A stretch of 64,000 bases of DNA from Adenanthera pavonina. Lineage: Eukaryota; Streptophyta; Magnoliopsida; Fabales; Fabaceae. The translations under genes were made by a program, and so were the position numbers. The stretch's first letter is position 1. The number at the start of each line of letters is the position of its first letter. Shown piece after piece: positions 11,554 to 23,328 of the stretch. The stretch spans positions 24,522,827-24,586,826 of the forward strand of contig JAIVEN010000004.1 of NCBI GenBank assembly GCA_026686845.1, read 5' to 3'. The notes under the pieces were generated by a model. That model was not told the origin of the DNA, did not search any database, and was given only the letters and a program-made list of their open reading frames with translations.

Positions 11554-13194
11554 TGTTGAATCAAGAGTTTTGATGATTCCAAACCAACATTCAAGAGCTT
11601 GAAATAAAGATAACAAAGTTGCACAAAAGGTTTCAAGTGAAGAAATTCTAGAGAAATAGGTGCAAGAATAGATGTAGGATATTTAGTAATGTTTTGATTT
11701 GAGTAAAAGACTTTGATTTGGTGAAAAGATATTTTAAAACTTTGATTCTATGTTAAATCATGGAATATTTGAAAAACACCCACCAATAGATGAAGTTTGA
11801 AAGCTTTATACTGATCAGTCATCTTGAAAATTCGAACTTTGGCCTTGGAAATTCGAATTTCATATTGAAAATGAACAAGTCTGAAAAGAAGCTTCTCTGA
11901 TAGATGAATTTTGAGCTGAGAAAATTCGAATTTTGATAAGTTTCTGAAAGGAGCTTTCAGTAACAGACGAACTTTGGTTTTTAAAAATTCAAATTTCAGA
12001 CAAAATGTAACTTATGAAAACTAAATAAATTCGTCTGAAATTATGACAAAGTTCATCTGATACCAAGTTTACATTGTGCTTCAAAATTGGACAGACGAAC
12101 TTTGAACATGAAAATTTGAATTTCAAAAACAAAGCTTGTGAGTCTGATATATTTATATGTTGACATACGAATGACAGTATTTGTATATTCAAATTTTGAA
12201 ATAAGTCTGAAATGTGGTCTCTCTGACAGACGAACTTTGCCCTTTGAAAATTTGAATTTTGAAATTAAATGAACTACTGTGCCTTGTAAACCAGCTACGG
12301 ACAGATGAATTTTGGGGTTCCAAAATTCAAATTTTGAAGGCACTGTAGCAAGTTAAAAATACTGTTCACACTTAACAGAACGTCTTCAAACATGAAAATT
12401 CGTATGTCACAACATAGAAACATTTTCCAAAGATCAAAATTCGAACTTTGTTTCATGACAGACTAACTTCGGATATTCAACGTTGAAGTCTTTAGCCTTC
12501 AGTTTCTACGAAATTTGTCTGTTGACCAACTGAAATTTGAATTTTAGAATGTCAGAAGCATTAATTACGGTCAGTTAATGGATAGTTTTTCAGAGTAACC
12601 ATTGGATAACTTCTCTAACAGATAGATTTTGTATCTAACGTATAGTTGAGACCTAAATCTATAAATATAACATCATTTGAAGTTGTGGGTAATGATTTTA
12701 ACTTTGTATATACTGAAACTCTGCCAAATCATTTACTCAAAATCTCTTGCTCTCATACTTCAATATTTGTACTCCAACTTTCATATTGTTTATTCATTGT
12801 AAACAATCTTATCTTCATCTGGAAGAAAGATTTTCTTGTGAGGGGATATCAGAAGGGATTGGGGAAGCACTTAGTAAGAGTGCATAGAGTGAAAGAGTGA
12901 GCTCTAGAAACAGCGCATCATCTTCGTATTGAGGCATTTACAAGAAGCCTACTGAATTCTTGCAGAATAGTGGAAAATCTCAAGTGGTGACTTGAGAACT
13001 GGACGTAGGTCAAGTGGAGAGACCGAACTAGGATAAATATCTAAGTCTTCTCTTCCCTACTGCTACTTTTACAGTTTATTCATTTATACTTTGTTTTACC
13101 ATCATACTTTGCTTTCTTCACCTTCTTGACATTTTGCAGAAAATTTTCAAGCTTCCCAATTCACCACCATCTTGGGAAGCCAGCTTATCTAACA
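11554..13194 (+). repeat. 5' LTR of the copia element
   Basis: It is 1641 bp, TGTTGAATCAAG ... CTAACA. From about 11.77 to 12.55 kb it carries many short words of two kinds: ACAGACGAACTTTG (or its reverse, for example ATTCGTCTGAAAT at 12031) and AAATTCGAATTT. They are spaced tens of bases apart, often one of each as a pair. A TATA-like stretch, 'ctataaatataaca', lies at about 12658-12671 and could be the promoter (inference). Downstream comes the conserved 'cttcatctggaagaaagattttcttgtgagg' block shared by all copies here. The small ORFs inside are chance. Confidence 0.92.
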
Positions 13195-13196
13195 AG

Positions 13197-13208
13197 TGGT
13201 ATCAGAGC
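13197..13208 (+). other. Primer binding site (initiator methionine tRNA type)
   Basis: TGGTATCAGAGC lies two bases after the 5' LTR. This is the standard plant retrotransposon site complementary to the 3' end of initiator methionine tRNA, used to prime minus-strand DNA synthesis. Confidence 0.93.
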
Positions 13209-13249
13209 CCGGTTTCCCAATCAAATGATTTTACAGTCCGGGAATTAAA

Positions 13250-14961
13250 ATGGCTGGCTTTGGAGAAAGCATACTACCAGAGGGAAACAACACAAATAGT
13301 CCACCTGGCTTCAGTGGAGAACACTATGGTTACTAGAAGATGAGGATGCAAATCTATCTCCAGTCAATTGATGTGGACATCTGGTCAGTCATTCAAAAGG
13401 GAGATTTTATCCCAATGGCTTTGGAAGATGACGGGAAGTACAGAGAGCAGCCAGAAGCTGAATGGAATAAGGAAGATAGAAGAAGAGTCTTACTGAAGTT
13501 CAAGGCAAAACACTGCTTGGTCAGTGCTTTGAATCAAGACGAATTCTACAGAGTCTCACAATTCTCCACTGCCAAAGAAATATGGGATACCTTGCAAATT
13601 GCTCATGAAGGAACAACTAGAGTCAGGGAAAACAAACTGAATACATGCATAGGTGAATATGAAAGCTTCCGAATGGCTGCAGGAGAGAGTGTAAAAGAGC
13701 TATAAAAGAGATTCACCCTCATCGTGAATCAACTAAAGAGTCTGGGAAAGGAGTACACTCAAACAGAAAAGGTCAGAAAGATCCTCAGGGCTCTCCCTCT
13801 GGAATGACAACCCAAAGTAACAGCAATAGAGGAAGCCACAGGAGAATCAATGACCTCTATCACAACTCTTTTTGGCAGCCTCGAGGAGTATGAAGGAAAA
13901 ATGAAGGCTCTAAAAGAGGCTGGACAAGACAGAAAGAAGAAAGGTTTTGCTCTGAAAGTTGCTGAGGAGAAAGAAGAAGAATTTGATGATGGAGATGAGC
14001 TAGATAAAGAAACTCTGGCTATGATGGTCAGAAAATTTGGAAGATTCTACAACAAGAAGAGAAACAAGAAAATCTTCAAGAAAGGAGCAGCTGGAGATAG
14101 CAAGAGAGAAGTAAAAGAATCTGTCACTTGCTATGAGTGTAAAAAGCAGGGACATATCAAATGGGATTGTCCACAATTCCTCAAGAAGCAAGAGAAAGAA
14201 AAGAAATCTACAAACAAAGGCAAGAAGAAAAGAGCTTACATCTCATCAATATGGGACAACAGCTCGGATGAAGAAGAAAATGATGAAGATGAAATTGCCA
14301 ACATCTATCTGATGGCTCTTACCTCTGAAGAAGCTGAAATCCCATGCGGCAGTGATCAAGAAGATGAGGTATATGAATCTGAACCTTCCTATTCTGAATT
14401 ACTGGATGCATTTCATGAGTTGCAGTATGAGTTTGTTAAAGTTGCTAAAGAATTGAAGTAAGCTAAGAAAAAGATTCACAAACTAGAATCTCAATGCAAC
14501 ATCTTTGAAATTACTCCTCTACCTATTGCTGAATTTGCTTGCTGTAAATCATGTATTGAACTAAAGCAAACCAATGAATATCTAGTGAAAAGCATGTCTA
14601 GGCTTACTAAAGGTAAAGATATGTTATTTTATTTAATGGGAAGCCAAAGAATATTACAGGGAAAGGCTAGACTTGACTATGATCCTTGGGCTATAAAAGA
14701 AAAGATTAGGAAAAAAATCAGAATATGTACATGAGACATTTTGTGCATGCTACTGGCAATAGAAAGAAAGATTATATGTCATATCACATTGAATCATATA
14801 ATCAACCAAGGCAAGCAAAACAAAAATATTATTTGCATTGTTTTCTTCCTGCTTCTCAATCCAGCAGTCCCTTTACCACCTGTCACTTCTGTAAGAAGAA
14901 GGGACATATTTCCAATTCATGTGCTTTAAAGAAAAATAGACTTGACAAGAAGGTTAAATGA
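13250..14961 (+). pseudogene. copia gag (nucleocapsid), broken
   Basis: Capsid and nucleocapsid region. The likely start is the ATG at 13250 (MAGFGES...), 42 bases after the primer site. The frame is interrupted by TAG at 13334, TAA at 13703, TGA at 13805 and TAA at 14459, then a frameshift near 14710. Readable parts are the capsid-like 'IW..IQKGDF.P' and 'AKHCLVSALN..EF.RVSQ..TAKEIWDTL' stretch (13370-13610), a basic region, and a first CCHC knuckle (CYEC..QGHIKWDC, 14129-14170). After an acidic segment and the frameshift comes a second knuckle (CHFCKKKGHISNSC, 14881-14922). Two knuckles fit the SIRE lineage. The protein would package element RNA in cytoplasmic particles; this copy cannot be made whole. 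Confidence 0.85.
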
Positions 14962-15044
14962 ATTCTCAAAGGTATATCTGTATCTAGGGAAAAGACTACT
15001 GACAGAAAAGGACCCAAGCAAATTTGGGTACCTAAAAGGAAAGT

Positions 15045-18000
15045 ATGAACTTTGTCTTGCAGGTTTGTCTTAAAGCTAGAAAGAGCAACAAATGGTATAT
15101 GGACAATGCCTGCTCAAGTCACATGATCGGTGACAAGGAGAAGTTCATCACCCTTAGAGACAAGAAAGGAGGAAAGGTGACCTTTGGAGGTGATCAATAT
15201 GGCAAAATAGTTGCCATTGGCATTGTGGGCAAGAATCTTGAAACATCCATTGAAGAGGTGCTGTTTGTGATTGGCCTCAACCACAATCTGCTAAGTGTGA
15301 GCCAGACATGTGACAAAGGAAACTAGGTGCGGTTTGACTCAAAGTTTTGCCTGGTGATCAGAAAAATTGATCATAAAGTAATCCTCAAAGCTCAAAGGGA
15401 TGGTAACTGCTATACTATTGATCTTGATGAACTTCCTCCCTTAGATTCTGTATGCTTAATTAGCCAGGATAATGATAGTTGGTTATGGTATAGAAAATTA
15501 GCTCATGTTAATATGAATCAACTATCAAAACTAGTTAAAAATGAGTTAGTCGCTGGCCTACCAAAAATCACTTTTGAAAAGGACAAAGAATGTGATGCAT
15601 GCTTAAAAGGAAAACAAGTCAAATCTTCTTTCAAATCTAAAAACGTAGTCACCACAACTAGACCATTAGAACTATTGCATATGGATCTGATTGGTCCATC
15701 TAGGGTAAAAAGCATTGGAGGAAATTTGTATGTGCTTGTAATTGTGGATGATTACTCTAGATTTATCTGGACACTATTTCTTTCCTCTAAGAGTGATACG
15801 TTTGATGCATTTATGACCTTAGCTAAGAAAGTGCAAAATGAGAAAGGTATTTCTATTGTGTCTATCAAGTCAGATCATGGAGGAGAGTTTGAGAACTCAT
15901 ATTTCCTGGAGTATTGTAATGAGCATGGAATTGATCATAACTTCTCAGCTCCAAGAACACCTCAACAAAATGGAGTAGTAGAAAGGAAGAACAGAACAAT
16001 TGGAGAGATGGCTAGAGCTATGTGGAATGAAAAGGAACTTTCTCAAGTATTCTGGGCTGATGCAGTAAACACAGCAAGCTACATCATAAATAGAGCCTAC
16101 ATCAGACCAATCCTTGGGAAGACTCCTTATAAGCTGTACAAAGGAAGAAAGTCAAATCCCTCACATCTTCATGTGTTCGGTTGCAAGTGCTTCATCCACA
16201 ATAATGGAAAGAAGAATCTGGGTAAGTTTGATGTCAAATCTGATGAAGGTATATTTCTGGGCTATTCTTGTAAATATAAGGCATATAGAGTTTTTAATAA
16301 AAAGTCTAAATTAGTAGAAGAATTTGTGCATGTAGTATTCATTGAAAATAAAACTGTTTCCAAACATGTCACTGATGAGGATGATCTTCTTTCAAATTTT
16401 AAAAATTTAGATCTTTCTGATGAAGGTAAAACTGAACCACCAGTAATATCTGAATCTATTAACATAGAGGAAGATATTCAAGAGAAAGACTTTGAGGATG
16501 AATACAATGAAGAAATGTCTTAAGAACTCCCTAAAGCTTGGAAATATCAAAGGAATCATCCTGTTTATCAAGTGATAGGAGATGTTCAAGAGAGAGTTAA
16601 AACCAGAAAATAGTTAAGAGATCAAATGATAAATTGTGCTTTCATTTCACAAATTGAACCTAAATATACTGAAGAAGCCTTAACTGATGAATATTGGATT
16701 TTAGCTATGCAAGATTAATTGAATCAGTTTGAAAGAAATCAAGTTTGGGATTTAGTGCCCAGACCCAAAAATCATCCTGTCATTGGTACTAAATGGGTTT
16801 TTAGAAATAAACTTGATGAATCAGGAACAATAATAAAAAATAAAGCTAGACTGGTTGCAAACGAATATAATCAAGAAGGTATTGATTTTGAAGAAATCTT
16901 TGCTCCTATGGCTATATTAGAAGCAATTAGAATTATGTTAGCATATGCATGCATGAAAAACATTTTGTTGTATCAAATAGATGTGAAGAGTGCTTTTCTA
17001 AATGGATATATCATGGAAGAAGTTTATGTAGACCAACCTCCAGACTTTGAGGACTCTACAAAACCAAACCATGTTTATAAACTAAAGAAAGCCCTTTACG
17101 GTTTAAAGCAAGCCCCTAGAGCATGGTATGAAAGATTAAGTAATTTTCTAACTGAAAATTGGTTCAACAGAGGAAAAGTTGATACAACTTTATTCACTAA
17201 GAAAGAAAATAAAGATTTACTTATTGTTCAAATCTATGTTGATGATATTATATTTGGTGCTACTTATGAATCTCTTTGCAAGAATTTTTCTAAGCTAATG
17301 CAGGGAGAATTCGAAATGTCCATGATGGGTGAACTCAACTTCTTCCTTGGATTGCAAATCAAGCAGTGTGATGATGGTATCTTTCTCAATCAATCCAAGT
17401 ATCTAAAAGAATTGCTAAAGAAGTTTGGGATGGAGAATGCTAAGCCAATGGGAACACCCATGGCTACAACAACCAAATTGGATATGGATGAAAAAGGGAA
17501 AATGTTTGACATAACCTAGTATAGAAGAATGATTGGATCTCTACTGTATCTAACTACCAGTAGACCTGACATCATGTTTAGTGTCTGTATGTGTGCAAGG
17601 TTCCAGTCATGTCCCAAAGAAAACCATACAACTACTGTGACGCATATCTTCAGATATCTTATTGGAACATCACAGATGGGCCTTTAGTATCCAAAGGGCA
17701 ATGAAGAAGATCTCAAAGGATACACTGATACTGACTTTGCAGGAACCAAAACTAACAAAAAAAGCACAAGTGGAACATGTCAGTTTCTTGGTGGATCCTT
17801 GGTTTCGTGGTTTAGCAAGAAGTAAAATAGTGTGGCCTTATCCACGGTAGAAGCTGAATATGTTGCAGCTAGAAGCTGTTGTGCCCAAATCATCTGGATG
17901 AAATAGCAGCTTGAAGATCTTGAGGTTGAGATGAAGGAAATACCAATAATGTGTGACAACCAAAGTGCCATTAACATCACAAAAAATGTAGTCATGCATT

Positions 18001-18185
18001 CAAGGACAAAACATATTGAAGTTAGGCACCACTTCAGAAGGGATCATATTCTGAAAGGAGAAATCAAATTAGAATACATCCCTACAGAAGATCAAATTGC
18101 TGATATCTTGACAAAGCCTCTATCAGAAGACAGACACTGCAAAATCAAGGGAGAATTAGGTATGGTAAATCCCAATGAACTGTAA
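15045..18185 (+). pseudogene. copia pol: protease, integrase, reverse transcriptase, RNase H (stops in frame)
   Basis: The whole region stays in one frame but has in-frame stops at 15324, 16521, between 16521 and 16716, 16716, 17517, 17685, 17823 and 17904. Protease: 'WYMDNACSSHM' at about 15094-15126, where the usual DSG catalytic triplet reads D-N-A. Integrase: zinc-binding His/Cys segment ('LAHVNMNQL' ... 'CDACLKGKQ'), then the DDE core ('HMDLIGP', 'KSDHGGEF', 'QQNGVVERKNR') at about 15.5-16.0 kb and 'HVFGCKCF'. Reverse transcriptase: 'GTKWVFRNK', 'YQIDVKSAFLNG', 'YGLKQAPRAWY' and YVDD at 17235-17246. RNase H: 'GYTDTDFAG', 'STVEAEYVAA', 'CDNQSAI' and 'TKHIEVRHHFRRD'. Integrase before reverse transcriptase is diagnostic of Ty1/copia. 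Confidence 0.93.
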
Positions 18186-19166
18186 GTAAATCATTGTGAA
18201 TTTCTGTTTTTAGATTTTCTAACAGTAAATTAATTCTAACTTAAGCATCGGAGAAAGTTTAATGTAAGTTGCAGGTGCTCCTCATGAGTTTAAATGACAG
18301 TAGATCTGAAAAATGAAGCAACTCAGAATGGAACAGTCAAAAGGAAAAAGAGACAGTAAGAAATCTGAGTTTTAGATTCATTCTGTAAGTTTTTAAAGTT
18401 GAAATTCGTATTTTAGTTGTGTGTTAGACGAATTTCCCTGATAAATTGTGTTTTTGAACAAGGGAGCATGCTCAACATTCGAATTTAGATGCCCAATAGA
18501 CGAACTTCAGCTTGGAACAGTTCTCGGTGGTCCCTCGAAATTCATTTGTTGATCCTTGAAAGTTCGAATTTTCAAAAACAAAAGATTCAATGTTATCTTT
18601 GTCCAAAATGATGTCTATACAAATGTCCATTTCACAACATACACATGTTGGAGAACCTTTACAAAGTGCAGAAATTTGAATTTCTGATTCAAAATTCGTC
18701 TGTTAGAATATGTTCATATTGTTAAACCTCTGAAAGATGAATTTTCATGTGCATAATTCATCTATTGTTTGTTGCATTGAATATTGCTTGATGCCTGCTC
18801 TTCGAAATTCGAACTTTGCTGAAACAAAGTTTGTCTATTCATCTTGTGCTGCTTAAACCAAGCCTCTGTTAGATGAACTTTCAGAAGAAAATTCATCTGT
18901 TAGTAAGCTTTGCTGGATAGTTTAACTTGTAACTGCCCGAAGTTCGAATTTTGACCCCTCAAAGTTTGTCTGTCCTATGGTTACACACGTTAAAACCAAC
19001 AGTTTTCTTCTGAATAGACGCAACCCTATTCATCTCTTCTCCAAGTCTGTTCAAATCCTCTCTTAAATGCTCTTCAATTATGACCTTAAATCTTCATTTC
19101 CCACTATTTAAACTCCTTTTCACCTCCTATAAACTCATTCTCAGCTTCATTCTGAAACATTCATCC
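18186..19166 (+). other. Noncoding spacer between pol and the extra ORF, with LTR-like repeat words
   Basis: About 980 bases without an ORF. From about 18.38 to 19.02 kb the stretch carries the same two word types that fill the LTR: 'TTCGTCTGTTAGA'/'AGACGAACTTC' and 'AAATTCGAATTT'/'GAAATTCGAACTT'. Examples lie near 18430, 18477, 18493, 18557, 18676, 18698, 18801, 18828 and 18943. It may be a promoter or leader for the downstream ORF, but that is inference. Confidence 0.6.
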
Positions 19167-21380
19167 ATGAAAATGGCAAGAGTAAAGAATCTAGAAGCTG
19201 GAAAAGGAGAGGCACGACCAAAGAGAACGGTTAAATCCCAATATGCCTCAAAGGAGGGAGAAAAACCAAAGAGAAAAGTCGAATCAAGCAAGGCAACTCC
19301 CTCTAAAGGACAGAAAACAACCCCAAAGGCAGAATCAAAGAAAGCTGGACCCTCTTCTTCATAGAAAATAGAGCCTCCAGTCCTTGTTCCTGCTGCTACT
19401 GCTGTTCCTTCCACTTCCTCTTCCAGTATTGAATCTGGAGAATACCAACTCGCAACAATGCCATCATGGAGCACTCCTTAGATTCAGGAGGAATACTTGA
19501 CCAAGTTTGCCAGTAAAAAGGTAATCAAGCCTCATTGTGTGAACATGGAAGATTTCTTAGTCTATAATAGTTTTGATGCTGGCATAAGGATGCTGAGGTA
19601 TAAGAATCTGTTAGAGATACTGGAGAGGTATGATGATGAAGTAATTAAGACATGGTATGCCTCCCTGAAATACAACAACAAGAAAAAGAAGTGGGAGGTC
19701 AATCTGAGATCAAGGACCAGCTAGCTCACAGATGAAACTCTTAATGAAGTGTTGGAAATCCCTGGGCAAGATGGCCTTAAGATTGACATCACTGCTTTTG
19801 GGTATATGGATGAGGCAGAGACTACTGATGAAGAAAGTGGCCCCTTTCTGAACTACAAAGAAAGCACAATCCTAAACACATTATCCAGAAGAAAAGAAAA
19901 TAGGCCAACAATAAACTTGCTGAAGCCCACTGACCTCAGTGCTCAAGTGAGGATCCTACACTACATAGTGTCTAGGATTATCTTCAACAAAGGAGGCAGT
20001 TTCAATTTGATCACAAGGGCAGAGGCATATGTAATGGCAGCAATCATGTGTGGGAAGCTTATCAACATAGGTCATATCATTCTCTAATGCATCATCATGA
20101 CAAGGGATTAGAGGAAAGGCTCTACACTCTCCTATACAACAATCATTTCCAGAATTCTACAATATGCTAGAATTCAGCACCTTGAAAAAGGAAAAAGGGA
20201 AGCCCGCTGAGATTTTCAAGGAAACAGAGTTACCAAGAATGGGAATTGAGAGAAATGAAGGAAGATGGATTAGGAAGGGAGGAAGAAAATCTGAAGATCT
20301 CTTCTTTGTTTAAGATGCCTCCGTACAGCAAGAAGGTACCTCTGAGGCTCCTACAAGACCTACATCTCAGCCTTCTCAGCCTGTGCCATCTCCATCTCTG
20401 CCTGCTCACATTTCATCTACTCCCTCCTCTCGTGTCAAGGCAACCAAGATCACTGAGTTGTATGACAGTCTGTCTACACTCATACTAAGCATCAGGGATG
20501 AGCAAAATGCCAAGTTTGCTCATCTACAAGATCAGATCCACTAGTTGGCCAAGAACATGAAAGTAGTTGCTGATGCATATGAAGACATTCAGAATGCCAT
20601 TCCTGCCACATCAGCTCCACCTCAGCCAGGGTTCTCTGAGCCGGCTAAGTCTCCAACCCTGAGCCTCCAAGCCCCTTTGAGCTAGCCTCTTCTAAGCATG
20701 ATGATGTTGTGGATGATATTGAGGTTGCTGGTACACTGAACACACCAAGTCCTGGTCCTCCATTGGACTATGGTATGGAAGAAGAAGACCCTAAGGATTC
20801 GAGCTCTCATGACCCCATTCAAGCAGATGCTCCAGAGTCAATCCTGTCCCAGCAAGAATCTGAGCAAGTAGAAAGATTAGTGGCAGTCATCTCCAGTTCA
20901 CCTTTCATGCAGGCTACCCTAAATAAAGAAAGAAGCATTGTGCCTTTTGTTGATTTGGAAGCCATTGCACACAATGCTCTCTTGCAAGTTCAGAGAAGAA
21001 GGCTTGAAGAAATGTTTCCTCCTCCTGCTCCCTCACTTGTTACATACTTTGGTTTCTCGAAGGAAAAAAGGGCATAATTGGCAATCACAAGGCAAGAAAT
21101 TTCTGAACTTCTTGAGATTTCTGATGATGAAGATAAAGACACAAGTTTTCAAGTTTGTGGGTCCTTGCCAAAGCTCAATCCAAAAATGCCGTTTGTTCCT
21201 GTGCCTCTTCAAGCCATTCCAGTGTCTCAAATCCCTCCTCCCGCTGATTTTGCTCACCTCCTGATGATGCCAAAAAGGGGAAGAAGAGTGAGCAAACTAG
21301 AAAGTCTGGAAAATCTGCTGCTGAGCCTTATGGAAAGACTTATAGCAAGAAGACCAAGACCAAGTCAAAGGAGAAGTGAT
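19167..21380 (+). pseudogene. Extra 3' ORF of the SIRE-type element (function unknown, broken)
   Basis: One frame from the ATG at 19167 (MKMARVKNLEAGKG) to about 21380, broken by stops at 19362, 19479, about 19722, 20085, several in 20.09-20.70 kb, and 21075. Visible parts in order: a Lys/Arg/Ser/Pro-rich basic N-terminus (19.17-19.36 kb); a Ser/Pro/Ala linker; a folded-looking segment at 19.50-20.09 kb ('KWYASL'-like 'TWYASLKYNNKKKKWEV', then 'LLKPTDLSAQVRILHYIVS'); and an acidic, Pro-rich C-terminal half. The middle segment resembles, from memory, a domain seen in plant transposon-associated proteins ('putative plant transposon protein'). It sits where SIRE elements carry an 'envelope-like' ORF, but I see no signal peptide or membrane segment here. 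Confidence 0.6.
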
Positions 21381-21666
21381 TAGAACTTAGGCTTGAGTCC
21401 TCTTGTAGTGTTATGTTATGTTTCTATAGTTTGTGTTTTGTGTTTATGTATTTTGAACTATTTTGCATTAATTGTTTCCTGTAAAGCAATGTTTGATGAA
21501 ATGAAAAAATTCCTTGATTGCAATGATCCGTTCCTGTTAATCTTTGAATTTCTGTACTTGATCTACTATACATGATATCTTTTGAAATATAATGCATATG
21601 TTGAGGGGGAGCTTGTTAAAGCAAACCCAAGTACTAATCCAGTTTGTAAGTTGTTTTGTCATCATC

Positions 21667-21680
21667 AAAAAGGGGGAGAA
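21667..21680 (+). other. Polypurine tract of the copia element
   Basis: AAAAAGGGGGAGAA lies directly before the 3' LTR, the expected position for the plus-strand primer. The mirror-image sequence at 63948-63961 marks the same site in the minus-strand relative at the window end. Confidence 0.9.
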
Positions 21681-23328
21681 TGTTGAATCAAGAGTTTTGA
21701 TGATTTCAAACAAACCTTCAAGAGCTTGGAATAAAGATATCAAAGGTGCACAAAAAGGTTTCAAGTGAAGAAATTCTAAAGAAAAAGGTGCAAGAATAGA
21801 TGTAGGATGTTTTGTAATGTTTGGATTTGAGTAAAAGACTTTGATTTGGTGAAAAGATGCTTTAAAACTTTGATTCTATGTTAAATCATGGAATATTTAA
21901 AAAACACCCACCAATAGACGAAGTTTGAAAGGTTTATATTGATCTGTCATCTTGGAAATTCGAACTTTGGCCTTGGAAATTCGAATTTCGTATTGAAAGT
22001 GAACAAGTATGAAAAGAGGCTTCTCTGACAGATGAATTTTGAGTTGAGAAAATTTGAATTTTGATAAGTGTTTGAAAGGAGCTTTCAGTAACAGACGAAC
22101 TTTGGTTTTTGAAAATTCAAATTTCAGACAAAATGTAACTTATGAAAATTAAATAAATTCGTCTGAAATTATGACAAAGTTCATCTGAAACCAAGTTTAG
22201 ATTGTGCTTCAAAATTGCTCACTGACAGACGAACTTTGAACATGAAAATTTGAATTTCGAAAACAAAGCTTGTGAGTCTGATATATTGATATGTTGACAT
22301 ACGAATGACAGTATTTGTAAATTCAAATTTTGAAATAAGTCTGAAATAAGGTCTCTCTGACAGACGAACTTTGCCCTTTGAAAATTTGAATTTTGAAATT
22401 AAATGAACTACTGTGCCTTGTAAACCAGCTATGGACAGATGAATTTTGGGGTTCCAAAATTCAAATTTTGAAGGCACTGTAGCAAGTTAAAAATACTATT
22501 CACACTTAACAGAACGTCTTCAAACATGGAAATTCGTATGTCACAACATAGAAATGTTTTCCAAAGATCAAAATTCGAACTTTGTTTCATGACAGACTAA
22601 CTTCGGATATTCAACGTTGAAGTCTTTAGCCTTTGGTTTCTACGAAATTCGTCTGTTGACCAACTGAAATTCGAATTTCAGAATGTCAGAAGCATTAAAT
22701 ATGGTTAGTTAATGGATAGTTTTTCAGAGTAACCATTGGATAACTTTTCTAACGGATAGATTTTGTCTCTAACATATAGTTGAGACCTAAATCTATAAAT
22801 ATAACATTATTTGAAGTTGTGGGTAATGATTTTAACTTTGTATATACTGAAACTCTGCCAAATCATTTACTCAAAGTCTCTTGCTCTCATACTTTAATAT
22901 TTGTACTCTAACTTTCATATTGTTTATTCATTGTAAACAATCTTATCTTCATCTGGAAGAAAGAATTTCTTGTGAGGGGATATCACAAGGGATTGGGGAA
23001 GCACTTAGTAAGAGTGCATAGAGTGAAAGAGTGAGCTCTAGAAACAGCGCATCATCTTTGTATTGAGGCATTTGCAAGAAGCCCACTGAATTCTTGCAGA
23101 ATAGTGGAAAATCTCAAGTGGTGACTTGAAAACTGGACGTAGGTCAAGTGGAGAGACCGAACTAGGATATATATCTAAGTCTTCTCTTCCCTACTGCTAT
23201 TTTTACAGTTTATTCATTTATACTCTGTTTTACCATCATATTTTGCCTTCTTCACCTTCTTGACATTTTGCAGAAAATTTTCAAGCTTCCCAATTCACCC
23301 CCTTCTTGGGAAGCCAGCTTATCTAACA
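21681..23328 (+). repeat. 3' LTR of the copia element
   Basis: It is 1648 bp, TGTTGAATCAAG ... CTAACA, and follows the 5' LTR along its full length with scattered substitutions and small indels. It is followed by the CAAGG target duplication at 23329-23333. It contains the same AGACGAA and TTCGAA word array and the same TATA-like stretch (about 22793). Confidence 0.92.

Larger units (their letters stand above)
11554..23328 (+). mobile_element. Full-length SIRE/Maximus-type Ty1-copia retrotransposon (defective)
   Basis: An 11,775-bp element with two direct LTRs (11554-13194 and 21681-23328), a methionine-tRNA primer site, gag, pol in copia order (protease, integrase, reverse transcriptase, RNase H), an extra ORF after pol and a polypurine tract. 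It is flanked by a perfect 5-bp target duplication, CAAGG (11549-11553 and 23329-23333). Long LTRs, two gag zinc knuckles and an extra 3' ORF point to the SIRE/Maximus lineage; the lineage call is from memory of the family. Every frame carries stops, so it is not autonomous. In the first 230 bases the two LTRs differ at roughly 18 sites, which indicates an insertion of some age. Confidence 0.93.

Noticed and set aside
12053..12343. ORF repeated at 22181-22477 (96-98 codons, minus strand)
   Set aside because: It lies wholly in both copia LTRs, is driven by the repeated words, and has no protein similarity. Conservation is due to LTR identity.
11770..12560. CRISPR-like array of AGACGAA/TTCGAA words
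   Set aside because: Spacing and word sequence vary, words occur on both strands, and the region is an LTR in plant DNA. CRISPR is not expected.
19167..21380. Retroviral envelope gene
   Set aside because: The position fits the SIRE 'envelope-like' ORF, but no signal peptide, membrane helix or cleavage site can be read, so I list it only as an extra ORF.
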